The notes beneath the pieces are model-generated. The model was not told where the DNA came from and made no database searches. It saw only the letters and a program-made list of their open reading frames with translations. A DNA stretch of 64,000 nt from Rhodobiaceae bacterium UBA7804 (lineage in GTDB: Bacteria > Pseudomonadota > Alphaproteobacteria > Parvibaculales > Parvibaculaceae): the NCBI GenBank assembly GCA_002480495.1, contig DLCG01000002.1, forward strand, positions 1 through 64,000. The letters are read 5' to 3'. A program made the position numbers and the translations under genes. Shown here piece by piece: positions 7,387-16,513 of the stretch (within the stretch, counting starts at the first letter, position 1; the number at the start of each line of letters is the position of its first letter).

Positions 7387-8043
7387 TCAGTCTTCCTTTT
7401 CCTCGGAAGACTCTTCCCCTTCGCCCTTCGCTTCGGCTTTCTCTTCCGCCTTGGCTTCGTTGTCGGCAGAGACGACAGCGGCCGGCGCGGCGATGGTCGC
7501 GATGGTGAAGTCGCGATCCGTGATGGTCGGCGTCACATTGCCGGGCAGCTTCACCGCGGAAATGTGGATCGAGTCGCCCATCTCGCAGCCCTTCAGGTCG
7601 ATGTCGATCTGTTCGGGGATCGCATCGGCCGGGCAGGAGAGTTCGATCTCGTGCCGCACGATGTTCAGCACACCGCCGCCCTTGATGCCGGGCGAGGCTT
7701 CGTGGTTGTGGAAGTGCACGGGCACGTCCACCACGATGGTGGCGTTCTTGCCGAGACGCAGGAAGTCGACATGGATGATGAAGTCGCGCACCGGCTCGAA
7801 CTGCACGTCACGGGGAATGACGCGTTCCTTCTTGCCGCCGATCTCGACATCGAGCACATGGCTCATGAAGGTGCCGGTCTGGTAAAGCGCGAAAACTTCC
7901 TTGTAGCTCACATGGATGAGCTCGGGGGTCTTCTTCTCGCCGTAGATCACGGCGGGGACGCGGCCTTCGCGGCGGAGCGAACGGACAGCCCCCTTGCTGC
8001 CTTTTTCGCGCGCCTCGGCCTGGAGCGTCTGGGTCTCGGCCAT
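7387..8043 (-). CDS. rplY: 50S ribosomal protein L25 / general stress protein Ctc
   Basis: 218 residues, the long Ctc form: an N-terminal L25 domain that binds 5S rRNA (about 1-95, with RREGRVPAVIYG), a TL5-type C-terminal beta domain (about 95-190), and an acidic Glu/Lys tail low in complexity. It is first in the rplY-pth-ychF run. The 152-bp gap upstream to prs should hold its promoter. Confidence 0.96.
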   Translation of the reverse strand: MAETQTLQAEAREKGSKGAVRSLRREGRVPAVIYGEKKTPELIHVSYKEVFALYQTGTFMSHVLDVEIGGKKERVIPRDVQFEPVRDFIIHVDFLRLGKNATIVVDVPVHFHNHEASPGIKGGGVLNIVRHEIELSCPADAIPEQIDIDLKGCEMGDSIHISAVKLPGNVTPTITDRDFTIATIAAPAAVVSADNEAKAEEKAEAKGEGEESSEEKED

Positions 8044-8195
8044 AGGTAATTCTCCAATGAAAACGGGGCCTTAGCGGCCCGCGTGCATAGCCCGCAAGTC
8101 TCCTCCAGGGGTGTGGAAGTGCGGGATCGCGCGCCTTATAGCGCTCGCGGGCCAAAAACTCAACCGGATAAGGGAGTTAAGGAGGTGAGGCGGGA

Positions 8196-9131
8196 TCAGT
8201 CGAAAAGGCTCGAAACCGAGCGTTCTTCTGCCGTCCGGCGCATGGCCTCGCCGATCAGCGGGGCGATCGAGACGACCCGGATATTGTGGCTCACGCGCAC
8301 GGCTTCCGTCGCCTGGATCGAATCCGTGATGACGAGTTCCTTGAGCTTCGAGGCGGAGACGCGGGCGACCGCGCCGCCCGAAAGAACACCATGTGTCACA
8401 TAGGCCGAGACTTCGGTGGCGCCGGCATTGAGCAGTGCTTCCGCCGCGTTGCAGAGCGTGCCGGCGCTGTCGACGATGTCGTCCACGAGGATGCAGGAGC
8501 GGCCGGAGACGTCGCCGATGATGTTCATGACCTCGGACTCGCCCGCGCGTTCGCGGCGCTTGTCTACGATGGCGAGGTCCGCGCCGATGCGTTTCGCAAT
8601 GGCACGCGCGCGCACCACGCCGCCCACGTCCGGCGAAACGACCATGACGCCGTTGCTCGTCTTGTAGTTCTGCTCGATATCGCGCGTGAGAACAGGCGCG
8701 GCGAAGAGGTTGTCGGTCGGAATATCGAAAAAGCCCTGGATCTGGCCCGCATGGAGATCGAGGGTGAGGACGCGGTCGGCACCTGCCGTCGTCACGAGAT
8801 TGGCGACGAGCTTTGCGGAAATCGGCGTGCGGGCGGCGGGTTTGCGGTCCTGCCGCGCATAGCCGAAATAGGGGATCACGGCGGTTACGCGCCGCGCGGA
8901 AGCGCGCCGCAGCGCGTCCTGAATGATCAGGAGTTCCATCAGGTGGTCGTTCGCGGGATAGGAGGTCGACTGGATCACGAAGACGTCTTCGCCGCGGACG
9001 TTCTCCTGAATTTCCACGAAGACTTCCATGTCGGCGAAGCGGCGAACGACGGATTTCGTGAGGGGCAGGTTCAGATAGGCGGCTATGGCTTCGGCAAGCG
9101 CCCTGTTGGAATTGCCCGCTACGAGTTTCAT
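8196..9131 (-). CDS. prs: Ribose-phosphate pyrophosphokinase (PRPP synthetase)
   Basis: Makes PRPP from ribose-5-phosphate and ATP. From the ATG at 9131 the product is 311 residues, the usual class I length. YARQDRK (91-97) and the PRPP loop ILVDDIVDSAGT (about 214-225) are intact. The frame is open upstream, but that extension carries no family sequence. PRPP is used by apt at the window start. It stands alone with gaps of about 150-180 bp on each side. Confidence 0.96.
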   Translation of the reverse strand: MKLVAGNSNRALAEAIAAYLNLPLTKSVVRRFADMEVFVEIQENVRGEDVFVIQSTSYPANDHLMELLIIQDALRRASARRVTAVIPYFGYARQDRKPAARTPISAKLVANLVTTAGADRVLTLDLHAGQIQGFFDIPTDNLFAAPVLTRDIEQNYKTSNGVMVVSPDVGGVVRARAIAKRIGADLAIVDKRRERAGESEVMNIIGDVSGRSCILVDDIVDSAGTLCNAAEALLNAGATEVSAYVTHGVLSGGAVARVSASKLKELVITDSIQATEAVRVSHNIRVVSIAPLIGEAMRRTAEERSVSSLFD

Positions 9132-9315
9132 TCCGTGACCCCTGCCTTCACACCCTGGACCCGCCGGAGGGCGAGAGACCATGCCCCAATTCTGGAAACG
9201 CCGCCCGGAGATGAAAGTCCGGTGACGGCGCGAGCGCGTTTTAACAAGGGGTCCACCCCCTGTAAACATGCAACTGGCCTGCTCGATATCCGCCGTTTTT
9301 CAGCCCGGGCGCCGC

Positions 9316-10263
9316 TCACGAGTTCGATGCCACGGGGAAGGAGGGGCCCTGCAGCACGCCCATCACGCCCTCCGCCGCGGCCTCTCCCGCGGTTTCGGCC
9401 ACATCTTCCCATTTGCCCGCAATGCGTGCCGGGTCGAGTGCATTGCGCTGCTCGACCTCGCCGAGCGGGCGGCCATCCTCCGACTTCACGATCCAGCGGA
9501 GCGTTACGTCGGTCAGGCCATCCGTCCGCGAGGCCGTCAGGACCTCTCCTTCTACGCGCCATGGACCGCCGGTGATCCAGGTCGCCGTCTTCATGCGTTG
9601 GTCAAGCGATGTCCTGAGCGCGCGAGAAAGAGCTTTCGCGCCATCGCCGGGGGCGGGTCCCACCGCGACATCGAAGCGCGGCGTCTCCCCCGGTTCCTGC
9701 GTTGCTTCGGTAGCGGCGATGCTGCCTGTCACCAGAGGACCGGCTTCGTTCCGCGCCATGGTGGTCGAAGCGTTGAAAGTTCCGGCGTACCAGGCGGCTA
9801 TCTTCCGAGCGGTCGCTGCGGCAAAGATTTTCAGGTCGTCCGTGCCGACCGAATCCCAGACATTTCCCGCTGTGCCCCGTTCGGGCAGCAATGTGTCGCT
9901 GACCACGCGCTCGAGGTGTTTTCCTGTTTCGTCGCTGATGTCGATGACGGCCACCACATAGGTGCCGTCCGGGCGTTCGCCCGCGCCCATCGCGCCCGTC
10001 ACATTGAAGGAAAGAGCGGTGTTTCCGCCATTGGCGGAAAGGCTTGTCCGCAGTGTTTCTTCCGCCAGCATTTCGGAAAAGAGGTTTGCTTCCGTCGGCG
10101 GCACGCCGCGCAGGGCCGCAATCTCGACTTTCGGGCCGGGCTGGGACAAGGGCTGAAGGTTTTCCGGGGAGCGGGCTTCTTCTTGCCGGGACGGTTTGTC
10201 GGAGGCCGCATCGTCCACGCAGGCGGCAACCGCGAGAATGGCGATAGCGACGCCGACGCGCAT
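9316..10263 (-). CDS. Putative lipoprotein of unknown function
   Basis: 315 residues from ATG 10263 (MRVGVAIAILAVAAC), which gives a clean lipoprotein signal with lipobox VAAC and Cys15; a longer start at 10326 adds 21 residues before the signal and is less likely. The mature part begins with a Ser/Pro/Glu-rich linker, then a soluble domain without recognised catalytic motif. Probably outer-membrane-anchored in the periplasm. It follows pgeF by 145 bp on the same strand. I do not recognise the family. Confidence 0.75.
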   Translation of the reverse strand: MRVGVAIAILAVAACVDDAASDKPSRQEEARSPENLQPLSQPGPKVEIAALRGVPPTEANLFSEMLAEETLRTSLSANGGNTALSFNVTGAMGAGERPDGTYVVAVIDISDETGKHLERVVSDTLLPERGTAGNVWDSVGTDDLKIFAAATARKIAAWYAGTFNASTTMARNEAGPLVTGSIAATEATQEPGETPRFDVAVGPAPGDGAKALSRALRTSLDQRMKTATWITGGPWRVEGEVLTASRTDGLTDVTLRWIVKSEDGRPLGEVEQRNALDPARIAGKWEDVAETAGEAAAEGVMGVLQGPSFPVASNS

Positions 10264-10408
10264 GCGCCGGATACCCGCCTTCTTCCAGTTGCTGATGGCT
10301 TCGCCGCTTGCCGCCCGCACTGCCAATCGTCCCGCTACAAGGGCCCCCGTGGCGCTTGATATATCGGCGTAGTCTAACGCGATTCGGGAAAATATCGGCG
10401 GGCGCTTC

Positions 10409-11176
10409 TCAGTCGCGGAGCATCAGGGCCGAAATCTGACGGCCGTAATCCTTTTCCTTGCGATGAGTCGTCCGCCGGAACGAAAAGAAGCGCTTCTGTT
10501 CCTGATAGGTGCAGCGGCCTATCTGCGCCACCGTACCAATATCGGACGCTTTCAGTTTCGCCTCCACATAACCGGGAAGGTCGAACATGAAATGACCGGC
10601 ATTCGCCGAGGGGGAGAACCATTTCCCGTTCAAGCCGTCATCTCCCAGAAAGCGGTCATGGAACTCTGCGCCCACCTCGTAGGCATCCTTGGAAATACAT
10701 GGGCCTATTGCTGCAACAATGCGGTTTCGTTCCGCGCCGAGAGCGGTCATCGCTTCGACAGTCGCCTCGAGAACGCCGCCGATCGCTCCCTTCCAGCCGG
10801 CATGGGCAGCGCCGATCACGTGCGCCTTTTCATCGGCAAAGAGGACAGGGGCGCAGTCAGCCGTAAGGATGCCGAGGGCGATACCGGGTTTGTCCGTGAC
10901 CATGGCGTCCGCCTGAGGCGCGGAATCCGGAGCCCAGGGTTCTGTCACGACAGCCACTTCCGGACTATGTATCTGGTACAAGGTGAGCAGTTTTTCGGGC
11001 TCGACACTTAGCTTGCCTGCAACGCGCACCCGGTTTTCCCGCACACATGCACCGTCGTCATCCGAGCCATAGCCGCAATTCAGCGAGGCATAGATTCCCT
11101 TCGATACTCCACCTTCGCGTGTGAAAAAGCCGTGGTGGACGTGGGAAAGAACCTCAAAGGGCTTCGCCTTCAACAT
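10409..11176 (-). CDS. pgeF: Peptidoglycan editing factor / multicopper-like laccase-domain protein (YfiH)
   Basis: 255 residues from ATG 11176 (GGAA Shine-Dalgarno seven bases upstream). The zinc/copper site residues of the family are visible: His70 in YQIHS, TADC (105-108) and HAGWKG (125-130), plus AAIGPCI. E. coli YfiH removes mis-incorporated serine from peptidoglycan precursors; older annotations call the family polyphenol oxidase. The start lies 12 bp after the methyltransferase stop, so lgt, midA and pgeF form one transcription unit. Confidence 0.92.
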   Translation of the reverse strand: MLKAKPFEVLSHVHHGFFTREGGVSKGIYASLNCGYGSDDDGACVRENRVRVAGKLSVEPEKLLTLYQIHSPEVAVVTEPWAPDSAPQADAMVTDKPGIALGILTADCAPVLFADEKAHVIGAAHAGWKGAIGGVLEATVEAMTALGAERNRIVAAIGPCISKDAYEVGAEFHDRFLGDDGLNGKWFSPSANAGHFMFDLPGYVEAKLKASDIGTVAQIGRCTYQEQKRFFSFRRTTHRKEKDYGRQISALMLRD

Positions 11177-11187
11177 GACAATTTCCT

Positions 11188-12264
11188 TCAAGCGAAACCG
11201 GCGGGCAGCGCGCTGCCTCGCGGGGTGATCCCCAGCACCTTGAAAAGGCTGCCCATCTCGTCCCGTCCGGTCAACCTCTGCAATGCGGTCTCGATGTCGT
11301 GCCTCTGCGAGGCGGTCGCATTTCGGGAGAGTGCTTCCGCTCGTCCGTCTATACCAAGTGCTGTCAAAAAGGCGCCCTGTTCAACGGGGCCATGCGCTTG
11401 CGCGTTCCCGCCACGGACCGCTTTCACCAGCATTTCGAAATCGACATGGGCGGTGATGTCGGCCATTCCAGGCTCCGCGAAGGGATCGGCGTATGCGTGG
11501 TTTTTCATGGCCTGAAGTGTATCGCCCGGCGCGCTTTTCGCGTGGCCGTAATCGATGACGAGGGCGGCTCCGCCTTCGGCCGCGATGTGTGCGGCCATTT
11601 CCTCCGCGATAGAGGTGCTCGCCGGAGAAATTTCGGCGATCTCGCCCTCGGCTGCATTCTTCATTGCGGGTGGCAGGGCGGCATCGTTCGCGAGAGGGAC
11701 GGGAGCGAGAACGGGTATGAGACGTTCTCCTTCAAGCGCCACATATCGTTCGCACCAGCCGCGATCCGTGCGCTGATACTGAGTGACGGGCAGCGCGTCG
11801 AAAAATTCATTCGCGACGAGAAACAGGGGCAGACGAGGCAGCGTATCGATCCGCTCGTGCCAGGTTGCATCCGGCACCCGGACTTTCTGCATCTCTCGCA
11901 AGACCGGGCTTGTCTCGATGAAGTGAACTTCCGACGCCTCGCTCATGCCGGGTACGCTTCGTATCGCGCGCAGGATGTCGGTCATGAGGGTGCCGCGTCC
12001 CGGGCCGAGTTCTGCGAGCGCAAAATGCCGTGGCGCGCCTTGCTGTAACCATTGGTCCGCAAGCCAGAGACCCAGCATTTCACCGAACATCTGGCTGATC
12101 TCAGGCGCCGTGGTGAAGTCTCCTTTCGCGCCGAGCGGGTCGCGCGTCATGTAGTAGCCGTATCGGGGGTGGCCGAGTGCGAGCGCCATGTAGTGAGAGA
12201 GCGGGATCGGCCCCGTCTCCTGGATCAGGCGGGCGATGTGCCGCGCGAGGGCGTTTTCCGTCAT
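11188..12264 (-). CDS. SAM-dependent methyltransferase, MidA/NDUFAF7 family
   Basis: 358 residues. The N-terminal IPLSHYMALALGHPRYGYY and SAM-binding LAELGPGRGTLMTDILR match the DUF185 family. The mitochondrial member NDUFAF7 methylates an arginine of complex I subunit NDUFS2, and the bacterial homologue is presumed similar. The start overlaps the lgt stop by 4 bp (ATGA). The order lgt-midA-pgeF is common in alphaproteobacteria. Confidence 0.92.
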   Translation of the reverse strand: MTENALARHIARLIQETGPIPLSHYMALALGHPRYGYYMTRDPLGAKGDFTTAPEISQMFGEMLGLWLADQWLQQGAPRHFALAELGPGRGTLMTDILRAIRSVPGMSEASEVHFIETSPVLREMQKVRVPDATWHERIDTLPRLPLFLVANEFFDALPVTQYQRTDRGWCERYVALEGERLIPVLAPVPLANDAALPPAMKNAAEGEIAEISPASTSIAEEMAAHIAAEGGAALVIDYGHAKSAPGDTLQAMKNHAYADPFAEPGMADITAHVDFEMLVKAVRGGNAQAHGPVEQGAFLTALGIDGRAEALSRNATASQRHDIETALQRLTGRDEMGSLFKVLGITPRGSALPAGFA

Positions 12265-13091
12265 TTCCGCTTGGAGGCCGGTGCCGTTTCAGGCGTTCGC
12301 GTCGCGAAGTGCCATGCGAGCGCGCCGCCTGCGAACACCATGGGAATGGAGAGCGCCATGCCCATGGTGAACCAACCGCCGAAGAGATAGCCGATTTGCT
12401 GATCGGGTTCTCGGAAGAACTCCACAGCCGTCCTGGCGAAACCATATCCGGCGATGAAGGCAGACATGACAATGCCTGGCTTCCTGAGTGCATTGAAACG
12501 ATGCGTCAGCACACGCAGCACGATGAAAAGCAGGACGCCTTCAAGCGCGGCCTCGTATAGCTGGCTCGGGTGGCGCGGCAGGGGGCCGCCATTCGGGAAG
12601 ACGATACCCCAGGGAGCATCCGTCACACGGCCCCAGAGTTCCGAATTTATGAAGTTTGCGAGGCGCCCAAAGAATATGCCGATCGGCACTGCCGCACTGA
12701 CGAGGTCGAGCAGCGACAGCAGCGGGATATTGCGCGCCCGCGAAAAGAGCAACATGGCGATGAGTACGCCGAAGGCGCCGCCATGGAAGCTCATGCCGCC
12801 CTGCCAGACATACAGGATCTCGAGCGGGTGCGAGATGAAGTAGGCTGGGTTGTAGACGAGGACGTAGCCGAGGCGTCCGCCGAGGATGACGCCGAGAGCC
12901 GCCCATAGCAGCATGTCGTCGGCGTCCGTGCGTGTGACCGGCGATGGACCGCTCCACAGGCGCGGCGTTTCGGCGAGTGCAATGATGTAGCGCCAGCCGA
13001 GAATGAGCCCGGCGATATAGGCGAGCGCGTACCAGCGGATCGCGAATGGACCGATCTCGATCAATACGGGGTCGATGTCGGGAAAAGGCAT
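12261..13091 (-). CDS. lgt: Prolipoprotein diacylglyceryl transferase
   Basis: 276-residue polytopic inner-membrane enzyme that lipidates the lipobox cysteine. Seven hydrophobic segments; conserved IGPFAIRWYALAYIAG near the start, GGMSFHGG (about 100-107) and the signature FGRLANFINSELWGR (about 140-155). The window itself encodes likely substrates (lipoprotein at 9316, M48 protease at 50111). First of the lgt-midA-pgeF unit. Confidence 0.96.
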   Translation of the reverse strand: MPFPDIDPVLIEIGPFAIRWYALAYIAGLILGWRYIIALAETPRLWSGPSPVTRTDADDMLLWAALGVILGGRLGYVLVYNPAYFISHPLEILYVWQGGMSFHGGAFGVLIAMLLFSRARNIPLLSLLDLVSAAVPIGIFFGRLANFINSELWGRVTDAPWGIVFPNGGPLPRHPSQLYEAALEGVLLFIVLRVLTHRFNALRKPGIVMSAFIAGYGFARTAVEFFREPDQQIGYLFGGWFTMGMALSIPMVFAGGALAWHFATRTPETAPASKRK

Positions 13092-13217
13092 GTGGCTCCG
13101 GCTCGGGCTTCGGCGCGGACGTCGCGCGGTCGATGCCGCGCTAGTTTCGCCGCCCCGGGCCTCAAGTCAAGAAATGCCGCTTCGTCGCTCCGCAGTGAGG
13201 TTCTGCGTCCCGGAGGC

Positions 13218-14483
13218 TCAGTTGCGTTTCGGAATGATGACCTTCATCGATTCATATCCGCGAACGAAGGTCGAATAGGTCCTCTTCGGCTCGCTGATGA
13301 CGATGATTTCGGGGAAACGCTTCAGAATTTCTTCCCAGATAATCGTCAACTGCAGCTCGGCGAGGCGGTTGCCGACGCAGCGGTGGATGCCGAAACCGAA
13401 GGAGATATGCTGACGCGGTCTTTCACGGTCGATGATGTAATCGTTCGGATTTTCGATGACCTCCTCGTCGCGGTTGCCCGAGAGGTACCACATGACGACC
13501 TTGTCGCCTTCGCGGATCTTCTTGCCCTGAAAGTCGATGTCCTGGGTGGCCGTGCGGCGCATATGAGCGAGCGGTGTCTGCCAGCGGATCGTTTCCGACA
13601 CCATGGAGGGAACAAGCGCCGAGTTGGCGCGCAGTTTGTCGTACTGATCGGGATGCCGGTTGAGCGCCAATATGGAACCCGAAATCGTGTTGCGCGTCGT
13701 ATCGTTTCCACCCACGGTCAGGAGCACGACATTGCCGAAATATTCGCGCGGCTCCATGTTTCGCGTTTCCGGATGGTGCGCGAGCATGGAAATGAGGTCC
13801 GGCATCGGTTCGACATTCACCTTCTCGTTCCAGAGATTGGTGAAATAGGCCGAATACTCGGTGAAGATCGCAAGCTTGTCCTCAAGTGTCTCGACAAGAC
13901 CGCCCGGCATGGGGATTGCCGTGACAACATCCGACCAGTAGGTGATCTTCCGCCTGTCTTCCTGAGGCGCTCCGAACAATGTCGCAAGCGTCATGGCGGT
14001 GAGTTCCTTGGAGACGAGGTCGACCCAGTCGAATTCCTCGCCTATGGGGAGTCCGTCGAGAATGCCTGCTGCCCGCTCGCGAATCTGCGGAGCCATCTGC
14101 GCCAGCGCGGAGGGGGCCACCGCCGGGCTTACCGCCTTGCGCTGAACGTCGTGCCGCGGCGGGTCCATGGCGATGAACATGGGAAGCGGCTCGATGTTCT
14201 GCTGTCCGCCTCCAATCGTTATGCCGCCCTTCGTGTAGTCCGACGAAAAGACATGATGGTTCGTATCGACCGCCATGATGTCGTTGTATTTGGTGATCGA
14301 CCAATAGGGGCCGTATTCGCTTTCGGGCGAGTAGTGCACCGGATCCTCGCGGCGCAGGCGCTCGAAATAGGGAAGCACCGTGTCGGTTTCGAAGAGCGCG
14401 GGCTGCGCCGGGTCGAGCTTTTCGAGAGGTTGGGCATAGGCCGCGTCGCGGGCGATGCTTGTGCTTGAAACCTGCTCGTTCAT
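13218..14483 (-). CDS. Cytochrome P450, CYP153-type (alkane/fatty-acid terminal hydroxylase)
   Basis: 421 residues from ATG 14483, preceded by GGAGGA. Class I bacterial P450: I-helix GGNDTTR (258-264), K-helix ETIR (297-300), heme loop SFGFGIHRCVG with Cys369. The FIAMDPPRHDVQRKAVSP stretch and GGNDTTRN strongly resemble CYP153A, which hydroxylates the terminal carbon of medium-chain alkanes. Soluble, needing ferredoxin and ferredoxin reductase. Neither partner gene is adjacent, unlike many CYP153 operons. A TetR gene lies 92 bp upstream on the same strand, a plausible regulator. Confidence 0.92.
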   Translation of the reverse strand: MNEQVSSTSIARDAAYAQPLEKLDPAQPALFETDTVLPYFERLRREDPVHYSPESEYGPYWSITKYNDIMAVDTNHHVFSSDYTKGGITIGGGQQNIEPLPMFIAMDPPRHDVQRKAVSPAVAPSALAQMAPQIRERAAGILDGLPIGEEFDWVDLVSKELTAMTLATLFGAPQEDRRKITYWSDVVTAIPMPGGLVETLEDKLAIFTEYSAYFTNLWNEKVNVEPMPDLISMLAHHPETRNMEPREYFGNVVLLTVGGNDTTRNTISGSILALNRHPDQYDKLRANSALVPSMVSETIRWQTPLAHMRRTATQDIDFQGKKIREGDKVVMWYLSGNRDEEVIENPNDYIIDRERPRQHISFGFGIHRCVGNRLAELQLTIIWEEILKRFPEIIVISEPKRTYSTFVRGYESMKVIIPKRN

Positions 14484-14575
14484 ATCCGTTTCCTCCGGCG
14501 CATTGTCCTTTTGGGCCGGTATCAGAACTTTTCGAACATTGTTCCACAATCCCTGAAATTCGGACGAAGACGGCT

Positions 14576-15262
14576 CTATCCGGAGCGGTCGATCAGATAG
14601 GCGGCGCCTGAGAGCAGTTTCTCGACGAATTCCGGCGGGATGTTTCCCGAAGGGTAGGAGGAGATGATCGAGGCTATGCCTCGGCCCATGGCCCAGATCG
14701 CATGCGCGGCGTTTTCCTGGTGCTCCGGCGGAATACGGGCATCTTCCGCTACAGCGGCCCGGTAGGCCTGAAGGGTGAGCAGCTCGGCTTCCCGGAGGCT
14801 TTCATGCCGGGCCATCAGATGCTCATCGAACATAAGGGAGAGAAGCGCTGGCTTCGTCAGGACGAAGTTGAAGAAGGCAAAGGCGCTTGCCCGCATGGGG
14901 GGAGCATATTCCGGTATGGTGCGGAAATGGGCGATGTCTTCCCTGAGCTCGTGGAATCCGGCGATCGCGAGCTGAAGCAGCAGTTCTTCCTTGTTCGCGA
15001 AGTAGTGATAGATCGAGGCAAGGCCGATCCCGGCATTGTCTGCGATCGCGCGCAGGCTCAAATCCTCGGTACCCCTCTCGGAGAGTATCTGCATCGCCGC
15101 AGAAAGGGTTTTTGCGCGGACACCTTCGACCTCCCGCGGCGCCCGCATCAGAGTGGACCTTCCCGCGTCCTTCCCGGCGAAAGGGGGCTTGCCGGCGGCG
15201 ACCGCCAGCAGAGCTTCGCGAATGCCGGCGGACCGTTCCGATTTTTCCGGTTTCTTTTCCAT
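14576..15262 (-). CDS. TetR/AcrR family transcriptional regulator
   Basis: 228 residues from ATG 15262 (MEKKPEKSER). The helix-turn-helix reads ILSERGTEDLSLRAIADNAG then GLASIYHYFANKEELL (roughly residues 65-105), leaving an unusually long charged N-terminal stretch. No strong Shine-Dalgarno precedes this ATG; starts at 15343 or further in (MRAPREVEG) are possible. It lies upstream of and co-directional with the CYP153 gene, the short palindrome GAACATTGTTC (14534-14544) lies between them, and the UbiK-like gene is divergent. Confidence 0.85.
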   Translation of the reverse strand: MEKKPEKSERSAGIREALLAVAAGKPPFAGKDAGRSTLMRAPREVEGVRAKTLSAAMQILSERGTEDLSLRAIADNAGIGLASIYHYFANKEELLLQLAIAGFHELREDIAHFRTIPEYAPPMRASAFAFFNFVLTKPALLSLMFDEHLMARHESLREAELLTLQAYRAAVAEDARIPPEHQENAAHAIWAMGRGIASIISSYPSGNIPPEFVEKLLSGAAYLIDRSG

Positions 15263-15445
15263 GGCGCCGCTGTCCGCTTCGGTTGGGGGCGAGCGGATCA
15301 CCTCTATGCTTCCAGCCTGTTTCCAGTTTTTAAGTTCTATCATGCGGCGATACGAGGCCAATTGGACATGCGGCTTCATGCCGGGTTCGCTTTTCGGGGT
15401 GAAGCCGCTATCTTCCCTTCCAGAGCCGCAAGCGGAGTTTTCCCG

Positions 15446-15784
15446 ATGACCCAGACCCAGAACCGCATATTTGACGAACTTGGACGTCTCTTCACGAATG
15501 CCGCAGGCGCGGCCCAGGGTGTTCGTCAGGAAATCGAGACGGTGCTGCGCGGTCAGGCGGAAAGACTTGTCGCCGACATGGACCTCGTCACGCGCGAGGA
15601 ATTCGAGGCGGTGCGTGCCATGGCGCAACTTGCCCGGGAAGAGAACGAAGCGCTGAAGGCCCGTATCGAGGCGCTGGAAACGGCGGCGGCTCCGAAGGCC
15701 CGGAAGGCGCCGAAGAAGGCAGCGTCGGTAGATGACGACCCAACCGCGCCCGGTCCCGAAGGTGATACCTCACCGCTTGGGTGA
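15446..15784 (+). CDS. Ubiquinone-biosynthesis accessory factor UbiK-like (BMFP) protein
   Basis: 112 residues. N-terminal amphipathic part MTQTQNRIFDELGRLFTNAAG, then the BMFP core with REEFEAVRAMAQLAREENEALKAR as a C-terminal coiled coil, then a Lys/Ala-rich and acidic tail. YqiC/UbiK proteins bind membranes and aid aerobic ubiquinone synthesis. Divergent from the TetR gene; GGAG about ten bases before the ATG. Annotation rests on the pattern rather than on catalytic residues. Confidence 0.8.
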   Translation: MTQTQNRIFDELGRLFTNAAGAAQGVRQEIETVLRGQAERLVADMDLVTREEFEAVRAMAQLAREENEALKARIEALETAAAPKARKAPKKAASVDDDPTAPGPEGDTSPLG

Positions 15785-15966
15785 AGCACTTCTTTCCACA
15801 GATTCCCTATCGTTTTCCACGCCCCCTCGATCCCGAAGGGTTGCGCCGACTCAAAGCATCAGGCACGCTTGTATGGTGTTTCAGGGACGGGTAGCCCACA
15901 AGATATAGGCCGGCAGGCGGGTTGGTACAGGTCTGCCGCCAAGGGAAGCCCGAGCGGGGGTAAGGA

Positions 15967-16470
15967 ATGTCAGGCTCTGTCGCCGAGGCCGAGGATTTCG
16001 ACGGCAATCCCCTCGATCTGCTCGAACAAGTCGCCCAGATACGTGACTGGTTTTTCGAGCGGAGCCATGAGGACGAGCTGAATATCTGCGTTGCAGGCGA
16101 GTGGCGGGACTACCAGCTTTCGCTTAACTGGCGAAACGACATTTCCGGACTTCATGTCGCTTGTACGCTCGACCTGCGCGTTCCGCCTGAAAAGCGCCCG
16201 GTGGTGCGCCATCTGCTGACCCTCATCAACGAGCAGCTCTGGTCGGGTCATTTCGACATCTGGTCGGACGATGGCGTCGTACTCTATCGAAACAGTCTGC
16301 TGCTCTGCGGCGGCGCTGCAGCGACACCGGAGCAGTGCGAGGCGCTGCTGAGGCTCGCGGTAGAGGCGTGCGAGCGGTATTATCCGGCTCTGCAATTCGT
16401 CATGTGGGCAGGCAAGACGGCCGAGGAGGCCATCACTGCCGCCATGTTCGAGACGCAGGGCTGCGCCTGA
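15967..16470 (+). CDS. YbjN domain-containing protein
   Basis: 167 residues, no signal peptide. NPLDLLEQVAQIRDWFFER, LNWRNDISGLHVAC and the closing MWAGKTAEEAITAAMFET are the pattern seen in alphaproteobacterial YbjN proteins, a fold related to secretion chaperones. The molecular role is not established. It sits 43 bp upstream of proC, a conserved pairing in this class. A 182-bp non-coding leader precedes it. Confidence 0.85.
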   Translation: MSGSVAEAEDFDGNPLDLLEQVAQIRDWFFERSHEDELNICVAGEWRDYQLSLNWRNDISGLHVACTLDLRVPPEKRPVVRHLLTLINEQLWSGHFDIWSDDGVVLYRNSLLLCGGAAATPEQCEALLRLAVEACERYYPALQFVMWAGKTAEEAITAAMFETQGCA

Positions 16471-16513
16471 TCTGGCGCGCATCTCACGGTTTCCGCAAGC
16501 GACGGTTTCAAAC

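Noticed and set aside
5549..7885. Long + strand open frame opposite ychF and pth
   Set aside because: Spans two well-supported genes on the other strand and has no recognisable sequence.
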